NCBI GenBank assembly: GCA_012931725.1
Contig: CM022948.1
Coordinates: 111,276,477 to 111,340,476, forward strand
Source: Litsea cubeba
Taxonomy: Eukaryota > Streptophyta > Magnoliopsida > Laurales > Lauraceae
Reading direction: 5' to 3'
DNA: 64,000 nucleotides
Position numbers and translations under genes: made by a program. The notes beneath the pieces are model-generated. The model searched no databases, was not told the origin of the DNA, and saw nothing but the letters and a program-made list of their open reading frames with translations. Shown one piece after another: positions 22,209 to 37,226 of the stretch (positions are counted from its first letter, which is position 1; the number at the start of each line of letters is the position of its first letter).

Positions 22209-25200
22209 ATATATATATGCCAAAATTATATTTTAAGTTAATAAGAGATCAATCTCATATAAGCCAAAATTTGTATGATTTAAAAAACTTAGAGACTAAT
22301 TTAAATTTTTTTAAAACTTATGTCTTTTTTGAAATAAGGAAAAACTTTAGACTTTATTTGAAATCTTTTTTATTTTTGATGATATGGTGTGATTGCTTTT
22401 CTCTTATAAATCTTATAATTGAAATGTGATATTTTTTTTTCAGAATTTAAAATTTTAACAACCTAAATTTCTTTAAATAACCTTTTAAAGAATTTGAAGT
22501 GCTCTAACAAAAAAGATCATTGATAGTATTAGTGGCAACACTGAGTGCAGTAATTAGTGGGCCGGCTTAATTCTTTATAATGTTAAATTATGAAGCTTTT
22601 CTTATTTACTTGACGAGTCCTATCAAGTTTCAAGACACCCACCACTTGTTGTAATCTAACTGGCCGTTACTTTTTTCCATCCGCCTTTCTTCTTTAACCA
22701 AAAAAAATCGCATAAAACACTACTCTCAAGACTATTCTTCTCTTTTGTGGAGATACATAGTTCCTATACATCCGTTCACTCCAATTTGTTAAGGTTGCCA
22801 ATGAATGGTTCAGAGGGTTTTACTGTGTAGAGTGTTTGAAGATTCTAGTCTTGGCATGGGTGATTTTTAGGGTTAAATTTTGTAGAGTGCCTTTTTTTTT
22901 TTTTTTTTTGAAGATTCGAGGTGGGTGGGTTTATAAGGGCTCCATGACGTTTTTGTTTTGGATTGATGGATGGTATTTGGGTTTTAAGATTTCCCTTATG
23001 TAGTTTTTCATGATGGGTGGTGGTATTAGTCTTAATATTGAAATTTCTGTGATCTTGAGGCTCTTTTTTTTTTTTTCTTTTCCTTCCTCGTTGATGGTCT
23101 GGTTTTCTGGTTGTCATGACTTTGGTAGTGTTTTTGTTGTGGTTCTAGGTGGTATTAAGGTTTAGGGTTTCTAGGTGGAGCTCCTTTAAGTCCAATGGAG
23201 GATCTTACATGTTCGATGAGCTGCTGTGTCATGGATTCCACTGCCCTATTTCATGATTTTGAAGAGCCTGTTGAGATAGGCTTGTGGTTTGCATGCCTCA
23301 GGAGCTGCTTGGCGCATGGTTTGGATCCTTTTTTGGATTGAAGGGAGCTCTACAAAACCATCTCTAATTCCTATTTGCTCCTTAGGCTATGAAGTTCTTC
23401 CTTTCTTGATGATATTAATTTATATGGTTTCTTGAAAGATTAGAAAAAGAAGCAATCACAAGCATAGATCTGCTGCACTATGCTTTTTCTTTTTGTTCTT
23501 TTTTTCCCCATCTCTTATCTTATTTTGAGAGATTTTGAAAGTGGAAAACGATCAACACTATCCTTTAGTACGTATCTCTACTCGTCTATATAAAATCTAT
23601 GGCACTGAAGTTTTTTTTTTTTTTTTCTCCATGTTTATTTTCTTTATGTCCTTGTGTTATTATTATTCTTTTATTATGAATAACAACTGGTGTGTTTTTT
23701 CTTTTGCAGGGAAATTCTATATATTATGGTTGCTTCTGCCTTCTAGAGGAGTCTTATGGATTGTTTTTTTTTGTTTGGGATTTGTGGAGATATTCTTCTT
23801 ATTTTAAACGGTAACATTTTTACCTTCTCATGGAATTAGTTTCAATATAGAATGAGGGTTGCACTGAAACAACCCCTCCCTCTCTCTCTAACATTGAAGA
23901 TTTTAAAAAAATGGTATATCAAGAGATCTCTTTGCATTGTCAGTTTTTTAATATTCATTGATTTCTCGCCCTCAAATCACCATTTCAATCGTATCAACTC
24001 CATTTGTTGTAATCCGAAAAAAATATTTATTGATTTCTAATTTTCCATCTTTGTATGACATTGCTGTTTTACATTGGTGTATAAAACCATTCGGGTATTT
24101 AACTTTCCAAATCAAAGGAGAGGTTTGAATGACATAATCTAATTGACTGGGGCAATCTGTTGGAAGGGCATCTATTTCTCTCCTAAATGGGTGTTTGGAA
24201 GGGGTATCTGTCCCACTCTTTACATGGGCGTGTGAAGTTTTAATAAATCATCTAAATATGCGGTTGGGATAAATGATTCCATTCCCAGCGAAAATTCTTT
24301 TTTTTTTTTTTTTTAATGTGGACCCTTTGGTGGGTCCTAATCGCGTGTTCAACATTGCTTAGTTCTGATGATGAAGAGTGGGGTGCACCAATCCTTGAAT
24401 TCTAGTGTTGCACCCACAGTGATAAAAGGAAAGTCTTGCACCCATAGAGATACAAGGAAGATTGGTCAACATTGCTGAGTAAACATTATTGTGTATTATT
24501 ATTGACTTTTGGCTCACGCTATTCTGTAAATTTTCCAAATTAGTTTCTGAAAGATAGGAAAGATAACATAATAAAAGACCATGAATGTGCAAATGTAATT
24601 ATTTAATTCTTTGGGTTAATCTGTTGTAGAAATTTTAATTGTTTTTTTTTTTTTTGCAAGTCAATCAGTGCAGCAAGTCATCTTTATTTATTTATTTAAA
24701 ATGTACATATCACCAACAAAAAGACAAAAAAAAAAGACCTTGAGTAGTTGGGTTAATATTTCATGTTTAGGGGATGCGTCTTCCTTTTGGGGGAGGGTTT
24801 CAAACAAGGGGTAGGGTTCAATAAAATCTTGTTTTGGTTTGATGATGGAATGGAGTTTGATGATCCTATCTAAACTATTCAGAAGAATGATGTCTGATAG
24901 AGAGTTTTCAGTCAAAAGTATGATGGCAAGAAAGTCTATTGGGCAAGGAAAATCACTTGGGGATTTCTTTTCTTAAAACATTTAAACTAATGGCAAAACA
25001 ACCAATTAAAACAATGCACTACGGATTCATAGATGGGAGTGCCAAACCCGTGAATTCAAAGTAGGGTTTTTCCTATACAATCACCATTGGTCATCCATTT
25101 CCACACATGGTAATCAAAGTCAAGGTATTTCCTCAAAGGTATCTGCTTTATTGCGAAATCACTAAACTATATTAGATTATGCAGAGAAGAAAGTGCCTGT

Positions 25201-26900
25201 TGAGTCTTTAATAAGGCAGGTGTTATCGCATAATCCATTTTGCGATATTGCAATAAAGTTTTGTAGTGATACCACAAAAATGAGCAGAATGGAGAATACT
25301 AGGGAAATATCTCTCTCTTGGTCACTGGGAGTGGAAAATGGAAATAGACGTCTAATAGGGAGAACCCCTTCAAAGTATGTTTATGTTTATTGCTCTATGT
25401 AACATTATGCCATTACAAGATACATATATATTTGAATGAAATTTTCTATTCTGAATTTATCTTGTATTCAATTTGTTATTATATGCTTTAAAATGATAAT
25501 GGTTCTTTGATTTCTTTTAATAGGGAGAAAAAAGAAAGACTCAGTAAGCTCAGAAAAATGATAATGTTTCTTTAATATTTCTTTGAAACCTCAAATTATA
25601 TTCAAGATTGAATGAGATGAAGAGTCACCATGCGATTATATAGCCATCGGCTCATTGACTTTAAACCCTTTTTGTCTTGGGGTTGTCAAAGAGCTCACTT
25701 GAATCAACTAGGTTGAGTTGGATACAAGGCCTGTTCAGCTTAACTTGGCTCCTTGGAATTAACATTGTATTTGAGTTCGAAGTAAATCTTGTTTATAATC
25801 CGAATTACATGTTATTGTATACCTAAACCCCATTGGAAGAGGGTGATAGACTAGATACCTAATATTAATGTTTGGAAAATTGCACCCTTTGTTTAAATAT
25901 TTTTTTTGGAAGATTAGATTGAATTTTGTGTCAACACTCGGAATGGAGGAGTAAGAGAAGAAATACAAGGAGACTATATCTAAAATTCTCTACCAAACTT
26001 CACAGACACTTTTGTACAAAGGTAAAGATGGGTATACACCACACTTGCTACTGAAGCATCAAAATAAAACCTAGGATGGTAATGATATGGCCTCTCGAGT
26101 TTCACCCTGAAATGGGTCACCTGGGACTCCTCTTTTCTCCTGGTCGTTTGTTTAATATATAGTTTATATTATATTAAAGAGGATGATTTTGGATTATAAT
26201 TTTGACAGTAAGTTGCATCAATACCCTGGATTTTTTCTTTATCGGAACCACTATTATCTACTCATCATTTTTCTTTTCTTTTTTTCCTCAGACATCGGTT
26301 CTATCCAAGCTCTATGATTCCCTTTCAACTCCATATTTTCTCTTTTTCTATACCACCAGCTCTTGAATTATATCAATATGTACCCATAACTTTTTATTTT
26401 TCTCTTGCTTTCTTTTTAAATAACTACATGAATGTTTGTCATATAACATGGGTAATTTTGCTAGTATTTATATTACATGACGGAACCATCGAAATGATGC
26501 CTGTGAAAGCAGGCTTGGCCTTTGATTGGTAGTGAATGGATATCATTTTGTCGAGAACATCCAATATACTCAATATATCCCTAATGAAACTTGTGAAAGA
26601 GTACTTATCCTCAGATAACCAAAAGCCAACAAATGGGGTATAAGATAAAACATTTTTAAGATATGGGGTTGTTGAAACCACTTAAAAGTTTATCCAACAG
26701 TTTTGTTCTTGGAATATACGACATCTGACCGTTAGTTTCACTCTTTCCATATGCGCGTCTCCTCTTTCCACTTACCTAATCATTTTGGCGTAACACCTTA
26801 ATCTGAGTTAGCATATACGGCACGCGGCATTGTTTTTGATCAGTTGGGGTTTCAAGATAAATCATCTATGAAGGATTTATCACCCATGGCTTAGAGAATT
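22209..26900. other. Intergenic, no gene recognised
   Basis: AT-rich DNA with T tracts (about 22890-22910, 23066, 23611-23626, 24298-24314). Open frames are short and low in complexity. I found no splice-linked homology to known proteins. Confidence 0.4.
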
Positions 26901-26919
26901 CTTAGATGGTGTATAGGGT

Positions 26920-27450
26920 TGCAAATGGACGTTATTCGATTACTTAGAAAGTTTTCATCCAATCCGAAACCTAATTTATATTCCGATTAATAAACGAGTT
27001 CGGTTCTGGGTTCATATAGGTTCTAATCTGTGGTCATGGAATTCAGCAAATGAGTCTTTAGTATTTGCAAACTGTACATAAATATAATTTATTTATTTTT
27101 TATATTTTTATATATAATGTTGAAAGTAGTAGATTTGATGTATTTATATAAGTTGAAAGATATATTTATTTTAAGAAAAAAATGAAAAGAAATTAAAGAG
27201 AAGTTATAACCAATTTTGAAACTAGATTATATCCTCGTTCCAAAATTGGATCCTGGCTCTTTTATCGGAAGCGGGTTTGGAACCAACAAAATAGATTTTG
27301 AGTCAAAATTGAAATCGATATAGGATCCTGAATCTTTTATCGGAAGCGGATTTGGAACCAACAAAATAGGTTTCGAGTCAAAATTGAAATCGTTATATAG
27401 AAATGGGACCTGAACATTAAAATTGGAGGGAATTAGATTTTTCCCACAAG
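26920..27450. repeat. Repeat with a 75-bp tandem duplication
   Basis: Starts with TAGGGTTGCAAATGGACG, a common type of end in non-autonomous plant DNA elements. Towards its right it contains two tandem ~75-bp units (about 27237-27386): ATCCTGRCTCTTTTATCGGAAGCGG, TTTGGAACCAACAAAATAG and GAGTCAAAATTGAAATCG. (The first of these motifs is split ATCCTG / CTTTTATCGGAAGCGG.) Non-coding. Confidence 0.5.
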
Positions 27451-29028
27451 ACAACCATAGCCCTTTTGTGTTAATGGATTGCGTATGTGCATAACATACA
27501 TCCAATGTTCTACATTAAAGTGTTCAACTTCCTCTCCCATGAAAAACGAAATCCACATTCCTCTTCTAAGAATATAAAATTTAGAGCACAGAGTTCTCTC
27601 ATTGCACAAATAAGTCCAGATCCAAAATTGGCACTTAATAAACCATTCTCAAATGTAATGATAGTACACTTCAGTGCTGGATGCCCATGAAACATGTCAC
27701 ACGAGTGTTACTGTAGATAGAAGTAGGTGATGAATGGGTCGGGTCTGGTACAGGTCAAGGAAACCAGACCCACTCCCATTCTTACCCAATCTGACCCGTG
27801 ACAAGTCTATGATATGTGACCCAACACTACCAACGTGACATGTATGCGCTGTGGGTTGAGTTTAATGGCTGTTGCGTTTTACAATCTGATTAAATATTAT
27901 AAGAACTAAGGTGCAATATTAAATCCCCAACCTCACTCTTGCCAAAAACCTAAACTTGGCCTGAACTCAAGTGGGTCATAGTCAATAAATCCATACCCGC
28001 GCCAAACCCAAAAAAAAACCCACTACCAATAAGAGGGAGGTTTAACCCACTCCATTGCCTTCTTCTTTTCTTATATCGTAAAATAACCTTTCACTCAAAT
28101 TCACTTTACAAACAAATCATCCAAGCGAAAAATATTCAAATGTTAAATTCAAATGTTGTATTTAACATGGACACTACAGGTTACATCTTGGCACCCCAAG
28201 AGGTGGCAAATGGGATTGATATATAATATAGCAAGTACACTACCATGTCATAGATCTCCGATCATAAAACCTACATACTCGCCCAATCTACATCAAGGTA
28301 AGCTACCAAAGCCAAAAATTCACATTGATAATAGAACCCACAAGGAACCACCACCTGTAAGAAAGGACTCGGATAGCAAAACATCGTCATAAATTATAGA
28401 ATGCACAAGAATGACCTCAATTCTCAAAAGCTCAGATATCAATTGTGTAACCTTGAAGCTACAATTTTCAAACCAATTATAAATCATGTTCTTGTTAGAG
28501 TGCGGGTACAAGTATTTTGAGCAGTAGAAGGTTGGTCGCACTACTACAGCATCAGACGGAATTCTCTGTGCACTGCCCTAAGAGGACATTCCAGCAGCCA
28601 ATAGAACTTCTTGTTTGTATTAATAAACAGGGTCTATGCAGTGGCCCAAGCCCCCGAGAAAACAACTCGAGCATATAGCCATGGCTAGATTAAGGGAAAA
28701 TACAGAAAGTTGTAACCGGTATAAAATCATAATGAGTCTAACAACATTTGACTGATATGAAAACAAAGGCAAAGCAAAGAAAAGCATTACCATCTATCAC
28801 GCTTCACAATAGAAAACCAATGAAAATAAGGCAGGCCTTCCTCCTCTTTCCTTTCTTTTTTGTTAAATATTGAAAGCTAAAGAAAACAGGCTTTCTCCGA
28901 CATTCCATGTTATAACCCAAACATGAAATTCTACAACGCCCTCCATGTTATCATGAACACTGCCTTGCACGTGGATAGATGTTCTTCCTTCTGCTTTCCT
29001 CATTTTGGGCTTCTTCATTTATAGAGAC
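27451..29028. other. Intergenic and 3' flank of PEX3
   Basis: No gene. The block at 27730-27830 is rich in GGGTCGGGTCTGG and CCAGACCCA motifs, a common plant repeat style. The 3'UTR of PEX3 (minus strand) should occupy the right-hand few hundred bases; I cannot fix its poly(A) site. Confidence 0.4.
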
Positions 29029-32000
29029 TTATGAATGTGGAGGCATATTTGCATAAAGCAGAGTGAAGAACAGTTCAACTTCCGGGGTGCTTCTGATGAT
29101 CTGAAGATACCTATTTTGGCTAGGTTCCTCGAGCAGTACAGGACCCAATTGAGCAACCCGTGGCAAGAGTTTCGCCAGTGGAACCCCCGACGATGGGCTG
29201 CTGCCGCCTCCTGATGATTGCTCAATCTCCTCTACCAACCCATCCACTGCCTTTCTCAGTGAGATGTCCACAATGCTTCTGAAATCATCACTGCAAAAGA
29301 AAAAAGATCATGGAAAATACTTGATTAAACCAGTCTATAGTGGCAGAAAACGGGCCAAATTGTGAACGATTTTCTCTTCTAACTCGGGTTCATTTGAATT
29401 CATTTCAGATGATTCCCAGTGAGATTTGATACCTTTAAAAACGGACTTATTTTAGAATAGTAATCTTACTGTGCTTCTGTTTCATTTATCTTCTCTGGTT
29501 CTGGTTTTGGAGTTTGGAAATTGGGATTCGACTTTGGAAGTGGGAACTGGGAAGAAAACCCAACCAAGCCACCCAGGCCTATAAAATTATGAGGCCCCCT
29601 CATGGTGAGGCCCCCACCACTTGCTTGACCTGCCTATATGGTGAGCCGGCCCTGCCCACCATATGCAGGTCCCAAGCCCAGATAAAGGTGGGTCAGTGTT
29701 AGATGGACAATCAGCTGTAAAAACTCACACTTAAATGAGTTCTAAAGCATTGTCGTAAAGAGTGCAAAAGTAAAACTCAGAGACCCCAGATAAAGGTGGG
29801 TCAGTGTTAGATGGACAATCAGCTTAAAAAACTCACACTTAAATGAGTTCTAAAGCATTGTCGTAAAGAGTGCAAAAGTAAAACTCAGAGACCTGACCAC
29901 ACATAGACAAGGCTTCAGTGATGATGATGAGGGCGGTAGCAGAAAGTAAAACATATAGATTAACAAGACAAACAAATAAATAGCACCACCAAAACTTTTT
30001 TCTTTGTCATATTCCAATGCATTGCAATAGTACTGGGCAGCATATGACGGGATCATTGGGGGAACACCAAATGCCAGTGACTTAGCAGCTTTACAATTAT
30101 CACAATCAGAAAGCACATTGTGGGAGATACTGTTGTTATTCCTCTCTAATCATTATCAGCGCCAGCAGACAAATAGTTGAAGTATGAGAAACAGTACCCC
30201 ACATTGTATGATTTCCAAAGCATGCAGTCCCAATAGAGATAATGTATAATGCTCAGTGCATAAATTTGTAAAGCTTCTTGCAGTCTTAGCTTGTACAACT
30301 GCAGCCTTAAGGATGGTGACCCAAACCATTGAAATGATACGGTCTATCATGATAATTTATGTAAAAAAATAAAAAAAAATGCCACATTTGGAAATAATCA
30401 TGACCAGCAACAGTTCATGGCCTCAACATATAAATTAAAAGGCCAGGATCTTGCAATTAGTGCATTTTGCACATGAACAATTGATGAAGACTGTCAAATC
30501 AACAGTTTGGATCTGTTAAAATGTGGCCCCACTTCTACAGTTTTACGGGCTGATGCATTGCAAACTGTTAAATCAATAGCAACATGAGGTATAGCACCGT
30601 ATGTTATTCATAGTCAATGATCTAAAAATTAAAATTAGATCATTTTTTATTGGTAATGATAAATTATATTGAAAAGGGAAAGATATTACATCCAACCACA
30701 AGACACCCTATCATGAAGATAGGGGAAAATATAATGGTATAAAATATATAATACCAAATAAACACAGAAACACAAAACCAACACAGTGAAAGCAAGCATA
30801 ACAGAAGTCCTATCCACCCCTTATTTTGCACGGGAATCCACGAAACTATTAGCTGGTTGAATAAATTGTAATACTGGTTGAAAACTTGAACCAAATTGAA
30901 TAAAAATCAATCGTAAAATTTGTTTTTTTTTAGTACTTAATTGGAAAAAAAATTGTGAAGCTTCAAGGAGAAAATAGCATAATGCTTAAGCATCTGTTTT
31001 GCAGTAGGCACCTACAGGCCACATCCATCATTAAAATAAATAAATTATAGATAATATGAAAAGTGGTTTATGTTGATAGACAAATGTATGTTGGTTTACT
31101 TAAAAAAAAAAGATAAGGTTTTTACATGATAGATGAACATTCTAACATGGAAACATAAAGCCTTGACTACCCAATTGATGGATCAGTGACAATACATACT
31201 AGTTTCCCAGAAACCTAAAGTATTGCAAGCATCAACACTTCCCCTTTACAGTTGCCTTTCTCAACAGAAGTAACTTCAAAGTTTTGTTTATTTTAATACT
31301 TCTTTTGAAGTCAGTGATTGTAATGCATGATGATACAAAGCTCTTTTACAGCATTAACTCATTTTCTTCTTTAAAAAAAAAAAGAAGACAAATTTCAAAT
31401 TATTCCTTAAGTTTTTGCCTTACTTCGAAAAAAGGACATTTTCAAAGATTTTCAAATTAGTCCCTACTTGTTTCAGTAAATTTTCAATTAAGGACATCCA
31501 GCCATTTAAAGGTATTTTTTTGGTGAAATTTTCCCACTTTTTTTTTTAAATACCCAAATTACTTTTCACTAAAAGCCATGACATGATTCTAGTAGCCACT
31601 ACTTGCAACCAATCGTCATGGGGTCATTTGTTGTCCTTGATCATTGGGAGGACACCAATGAAGTAAATGAGAAAAATATAGAAGTGAATGAGAGTTTTAT
31701 TTCAATGAAGGGTATTTTACGTATTTTTAAAATATCGAGGAAAAGATTTGCCGGAAATAGTTTTAAATAGAAGAATGTCCTTAATTGAAAAACTCCAGAA
31801 AAACTTAGGGACTATTTTGAAAAGTTTTGAAACTAGTGTCCTTTTTTGAAACAAGGCAAAAAATTGAAATTTCCACCCCCCCAAAAAAAAAAACCGGAAA
31901 AACTTCCTCTTTTCTTTTCCTTCTTTCTAGATGAATGGTAAGGGACGATGATTTCTCAAGGGCTGGACATTCGCCACCTAACCTCCCTCAACTTAAATTA

Positions 32001-35000
32001 TCCCTTGCCGTCTTGTCAGTGTAGATATTTGATAAGACATTTAAAAGGGTTAGACACTGATGTCAGTTCCCAAACAACGAAAATTACTGGGACATATCCA
32101 TGTTAATGTGACATGTATAGTGGTGATCCCGTTCATGGAGTTGAAAGTGTGATGGCTTCTGCAGGAGTGCAGGTCCACTGGTACATGCAGGCGGGTTGCT
32201 ATACAGGGGACAACAAGGACAGGGGCTGGGTGAAAAATCACTCCATGTAATCACCCTATGATAGCTACAAAACCTTGAAAAATTTTCAACTTTGCATTGG
32301 CTAAGATTTTCATGGTCCCATTTGAAGCAGGGTAATTAGTCGAAGGTATTTTTTATCCACTTAAATGTAATCTCCTGAACAATATACATTTCCACTCAAA
32401 AGGATAAATATATTTAAAAGTAATTAGAGGTGGGTCCAATTGGCTAACCTGCTAGATTTGAACCATTCTTTTACCGATAACTGGGTTTTTATCTATTGGA
32501 CCATGAAGGCACCAGTTTCAGTCAAAACCGCCTTGGCCAGCCTGTCCGGTTCAGTTTTAAAAAGCTGGGTTTAATAGCTCATTCAAGGATGAATCATGAA
32601 CCAGATTAGTTAAATTGGAGAACATGCAGTATACGATATTTCATCATTCTATGACTGATGTTGATCACTGTGTCTTTCTTTTTTGATTGCTTGTTTGGAC
32701 ACCCTCAAGCAAAGAGGTAGTTATGTTCCAGCAAGGAGATTTTTTGGCTGCAGTCTATATACAACAAGGCCAATCAAATCAACATTCTAGATCACCTCAC
32801 CTTGGGCCCCTCATGACCAAACTTAAGTATTTCCTTGGGCCAGAGAGCATATACTCCTTTTTCACTTTTTAGTCTGTAATTACTAAATATGCATCTCCCA
32901 ACTCTAAAAAACAAAAGAAAAATAGAGAACTTGTGGATTATCTTGGATTTTTGAAGTGTAGGGTCATTTTGTAATTTCCATTTCAAAGGGGAAAAAATAT
33001 ATATGGATGGAAACTACCTTGATAGAACAGCACGTGTCTCCATCATGAGTTGGTCCAATTTGCTGATTTCTGGAGAACCATTGAAATCACTGGACGTGGC
33101 CACCAGCTGCTTGTATAAAATGGCATTTTCAGGCACCAAATATGCCACCCAGTGGCATGGGCCCCCCATGCTCATGAATGATGCCAATATCTGAATAATG
33201 GTTTCACAGAGACGAGATGTGCTGAATGGATCCCTCAACTGCTTGCTGCACATGAACCCCAAAATATATAAATACAAGGCATATCACCTATATATTGATA
33301 CAAACTGCCCATTAGCTCTACGCACGCATAAAATATTAAAAAGTTCTGAGGCAACCCATGTGAATCACAACCCCCCTGCGGGCTGACTTAGGTCAATCTA
33401 CTCCCAACATTTATTACCAGCGTCCTCCTAAATTCGACACTCATGACTATTATCCACTACTGGATCTGTTCACAAAACTCTATTTCATGTAAAGAACTTA
33501 ATTAAAGTTGGAAAAGGTTTAAGGTTTAGAATCGCTCTCCCTTTCTTTTCCTTGCTCTTTGGAATTAAGCATTCCATATGATACGGAAAATAGGATATCT
33601 GTTGCTCAGTGTAATATGTAGTTCCCTTGTATGCTTCACTTATGAGTTAAGCAAGAACAAATCATGAAAGTCTGTTCATATTATAAATAAAATGCCCACA
33701 TCTTGGAGGGACTCTTTTATGCTCCTAAATTAGTTTCTCAGGTAGCATGGTATTGGATCAGGGGATGTATGGTTAGGTTTTCAAGCTAATTTCTCAATAG
33801 ATATCTTCAACTTCTTTCCTCAACCCTAATCCCTCTCCTCTTTCTCCTTTTCTCTAACTCCTAATTTTTTTAATTGAAATTTCAACGTCCGTCCACCAGT
33901 GTTACATGACCAGATGCCCGATGTCAATAGACGTACCATTGGTCACCTAGGTGGTAAATCTAAATTTACTAAAGTTTGTCTCCAAATTCTTTTAGAAGGA
34001 AACGACAGGTCTATATCAGTGATCTAGATAAATAATCCAGAAAGACTCATTTTGAGGGGTTTGAAGTTTCTATTTATCCAAGAATTCGTTACGTACTCCT
34101 TGAGAACTTCTGTTGCTGCTCTCTGCATGTTCATAATTGATGAGGTCATGCCATAATTGGAAAGATAATCGGCAGTTGCCAGAAACTCTTGCTGTCCATG
34201 CCTGTCAAACGGGTCTGCTTCATCCTGCACAGCTCAGGATATTGCCAAAATTCAGAATTAGTAGACATGTTGGAGAGCCACATACCAAGATAAGGTATGG
34301 AACATAACAGTGAGGAATAAGAGGGTAAAGGGCCCCAACAAGTCTACAGTTTAGGCACTTATTCCACATTGGTAGAGCACAAATTCCAGTTATTCAGACC
34401 CTGGTTCTGATGAGCCACACCACAGATAAGAGATGAATAAAATCCTTCCAGATTAGAACAAGTTTAATTTACAATCAGCGGTCTCCAAGTAGATAGTTAA
34501 GAAGAGAAAACAATAGGACAGAGCAGAAATGGGGAGAATGATTACAATCATTTGATCTCAATGATTTTGCATGGATCTTTATGGTTGGACCTATTAATTC
34601 TTCAGAAATCAGGATCTGGGACAATGTGTGTAACTAAATAACCTTTCAAGAAAACTATTAATTCTTCTAATATAAAATTCAGGAACTGAGATGCATATAA
34701 TTCAACTAACCTTCCAACAAACCTATTAATTTTTCAAAAGTAAAAGTAGGAACTGAGACAACATGTACAATTCAAATAATTTTCCAACAATTCAAATAAC
34801 CATAATCTTCCAACATAAAAATCAGGTACTGAGACAAGACGGACAGCTCAAATGACCTTCCAACTTATAAAACAAGCCATTTGATTAATATTCCCAATGA
34901 CACATATTGTCCACTTTTTTTTTTTGAACCAATCTTTCCCTGTTTCAATTTAATTTTAACCTAACGATCAAATTGATGAGGAAGGTTGGAGGAGCTGAGG

Positions 35001-37139
35001 GAGAATGCTTCTTTTCTAATATACCATCAATGATTTTATTAATGACTAAGATACCAATCTCAATGCAAGAGAGAATGTTCTTCTATCAATATGGCAGTCC
35101 CTCAAAAGGCCAAGGAATGCATTCACTAATGCAATATATGCATGAGAAATATATATATATATATATAAATGAACAAGAAAACAAGCAAGCCACTGCTAAA
35201 GAGCATCTAAAGGGGATAGAATTAGCAATGGTTTATCAAGAAAATTTGAGAAGCTTCCCAATGAAGAAATATCTTGACTTGGTTTTTTAATGATGGCCTG
35301 TAATGATGATGACAGTAGCTAGTAGATCTTTCCTTTATTGATCTTCCTTCAGAATTCCTTTGTCCACTTAATGATGGCCTGTAATGATGATGACAGTAGT
35401 TAGTAGATCTTTCCTTTAATGATCTTCCTTCAGAATTCCTTTGTCCTCTATAAGTGGCGATTTAATAGAAAGGAAAAGGAAAAGAAAAGAAAAAATCAAA
35501 CTCTGTGCTCTCAACTATATCATCATATCACCTTCATCTTTCCAAACAGCAATGTCCAATAACCTTCACCACAACCAAGTCAACAATGCTTGATATCAAC
35601 ATAAGTCGCTTATCACAATATCATGCTGCTAAAGGTTTGGGAAAGCTAATTGAAAGGGCAAGAATCACCTTAGAAGGCTTCACAACTAGGAAAGGACTGC
35701 AGATTCACTTGAAATTTGCAATGAAACATTGTTGTTTTGTGTTTAGAAATGACAATTCTAAATCAAGTATTAAAATGTTTAGAAACAGTTTCAGTTGAAC
35801 ATTAACTAGGCAAAACTTACTTTAAGTAGGTTTCAATTTGCGTTTGTAAAGGATGATTGCAAAACCATGAGGAAAAAATATCAGTCATTCGGGTATATAT
35901 TAACCTGGTCAGAGTGACTCTGGAAAACCTTCCAGTATACCCATCTATGTTCACAAACCCAGTGGCAATGGCAGAGACACTGGGGAAGAAATTCGAAAAG
36001 GAATATTTTATGTCGAGGAGGAAGAGGAGGAGGAGAAAGCTAATCTTACAGAAATGGGAAGAGGTTGTGAAGGCAAGGACAAGGGTTTTTATTTTTGGGG
36101 GGCGGGGGCAAATTTGTGAAAGTAATTTGTACTTTTGAGTAAGTGGTGGTTGAGGTTTGGAGAGGAGAAGAGTGCATTATGGAGAAACATGGTTGCTAAA
36201 ACCTATGGGGCTCAATATAGCAAGTGGAAACTAGGTAGTGTTAATAAGACTAAAGTTTCAAAGTTGGAAAACCCATTTCTTAAAAAATGGCTGAGTCAAA
36301 TCGACAGATGATATTTTAGCAGGAGGTGTCCCTGGAGACTTTCTTTTCCAAAACTATATTGGTTTTACTTTTTTTAAAATGGTAAATTGTGTAGATCCAA
36401 AGCTTAGCGGTGCAAAAGGAATATACTAAAAAGAAAAGAAAGTTATAGGAAAAGAAAATATCGCGATCCAAATGGGAGCCAAAAAGAGCCAAGGATGCCC
36501 CAAAAACCAAGCTAAAATAAACACAAAAACTAGGAAGAAACCACTTCCCTCCACTTAAACAGAAACCCAAAAGGCAGCTATTAATCTAGATCCTGAGGCG
36601 ACAATGAAGCGGGGGAGGAAATGCCTTCAAAACATCATAGGCTCCTTTCTTTCCAGATGGCCCAGATGGTTGCGAAAAAGGAGGAGCACCACAGAAGCTT
36701 TCCTTTCAGAGAGCCAAACCCAAACATCCAAAGCTTCGAAAAGATCATAAATGGACTTAGTGAGGACCAAACCATGGTCAAAGCAGTTAAGAGTCAAGTT
36801 CCAAACTACTTGAGCTGTCTTGCAATTAAGTGGTGATCCGCCGATTCCTCAGCTGAAAGGCAAAAGGGGCAGGCATAAACAAGAATCACTTTGCAATGGC
36901 AGAGGTAGTCTACAGAAACATATACGGTCATGTTTCCAAAAACTTATCTTTGGTTGTGAATGTTCTGAGTTTCTAGCAGGAAGGATGGTTTGAAATTTAG
37001 TGTATGAGAAGAAGTACAAAGATGAAATCCATCAAGTAGATATTTCTGTTTGCAATGGTGAGGCATATCAAGAAAGAAGGGAGTTGGGGGTGGGGCGGAG
37101 ACTTTGAAACTCCTGGACAAGTCCTGTAAGGCTCTCTCT

Positions 37140-37226
<87 letters not shown>

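Noticed and set aside
21942..22429. Open frames on both strands at the foldback element
   Set aside because: The two translations are alike only because the DNA is palindromic.
22845..23117. Lys/His-rich minus-strand frame
   Set aside because: Low complexity, formed by T tracts; no homologous motif and no splice context.
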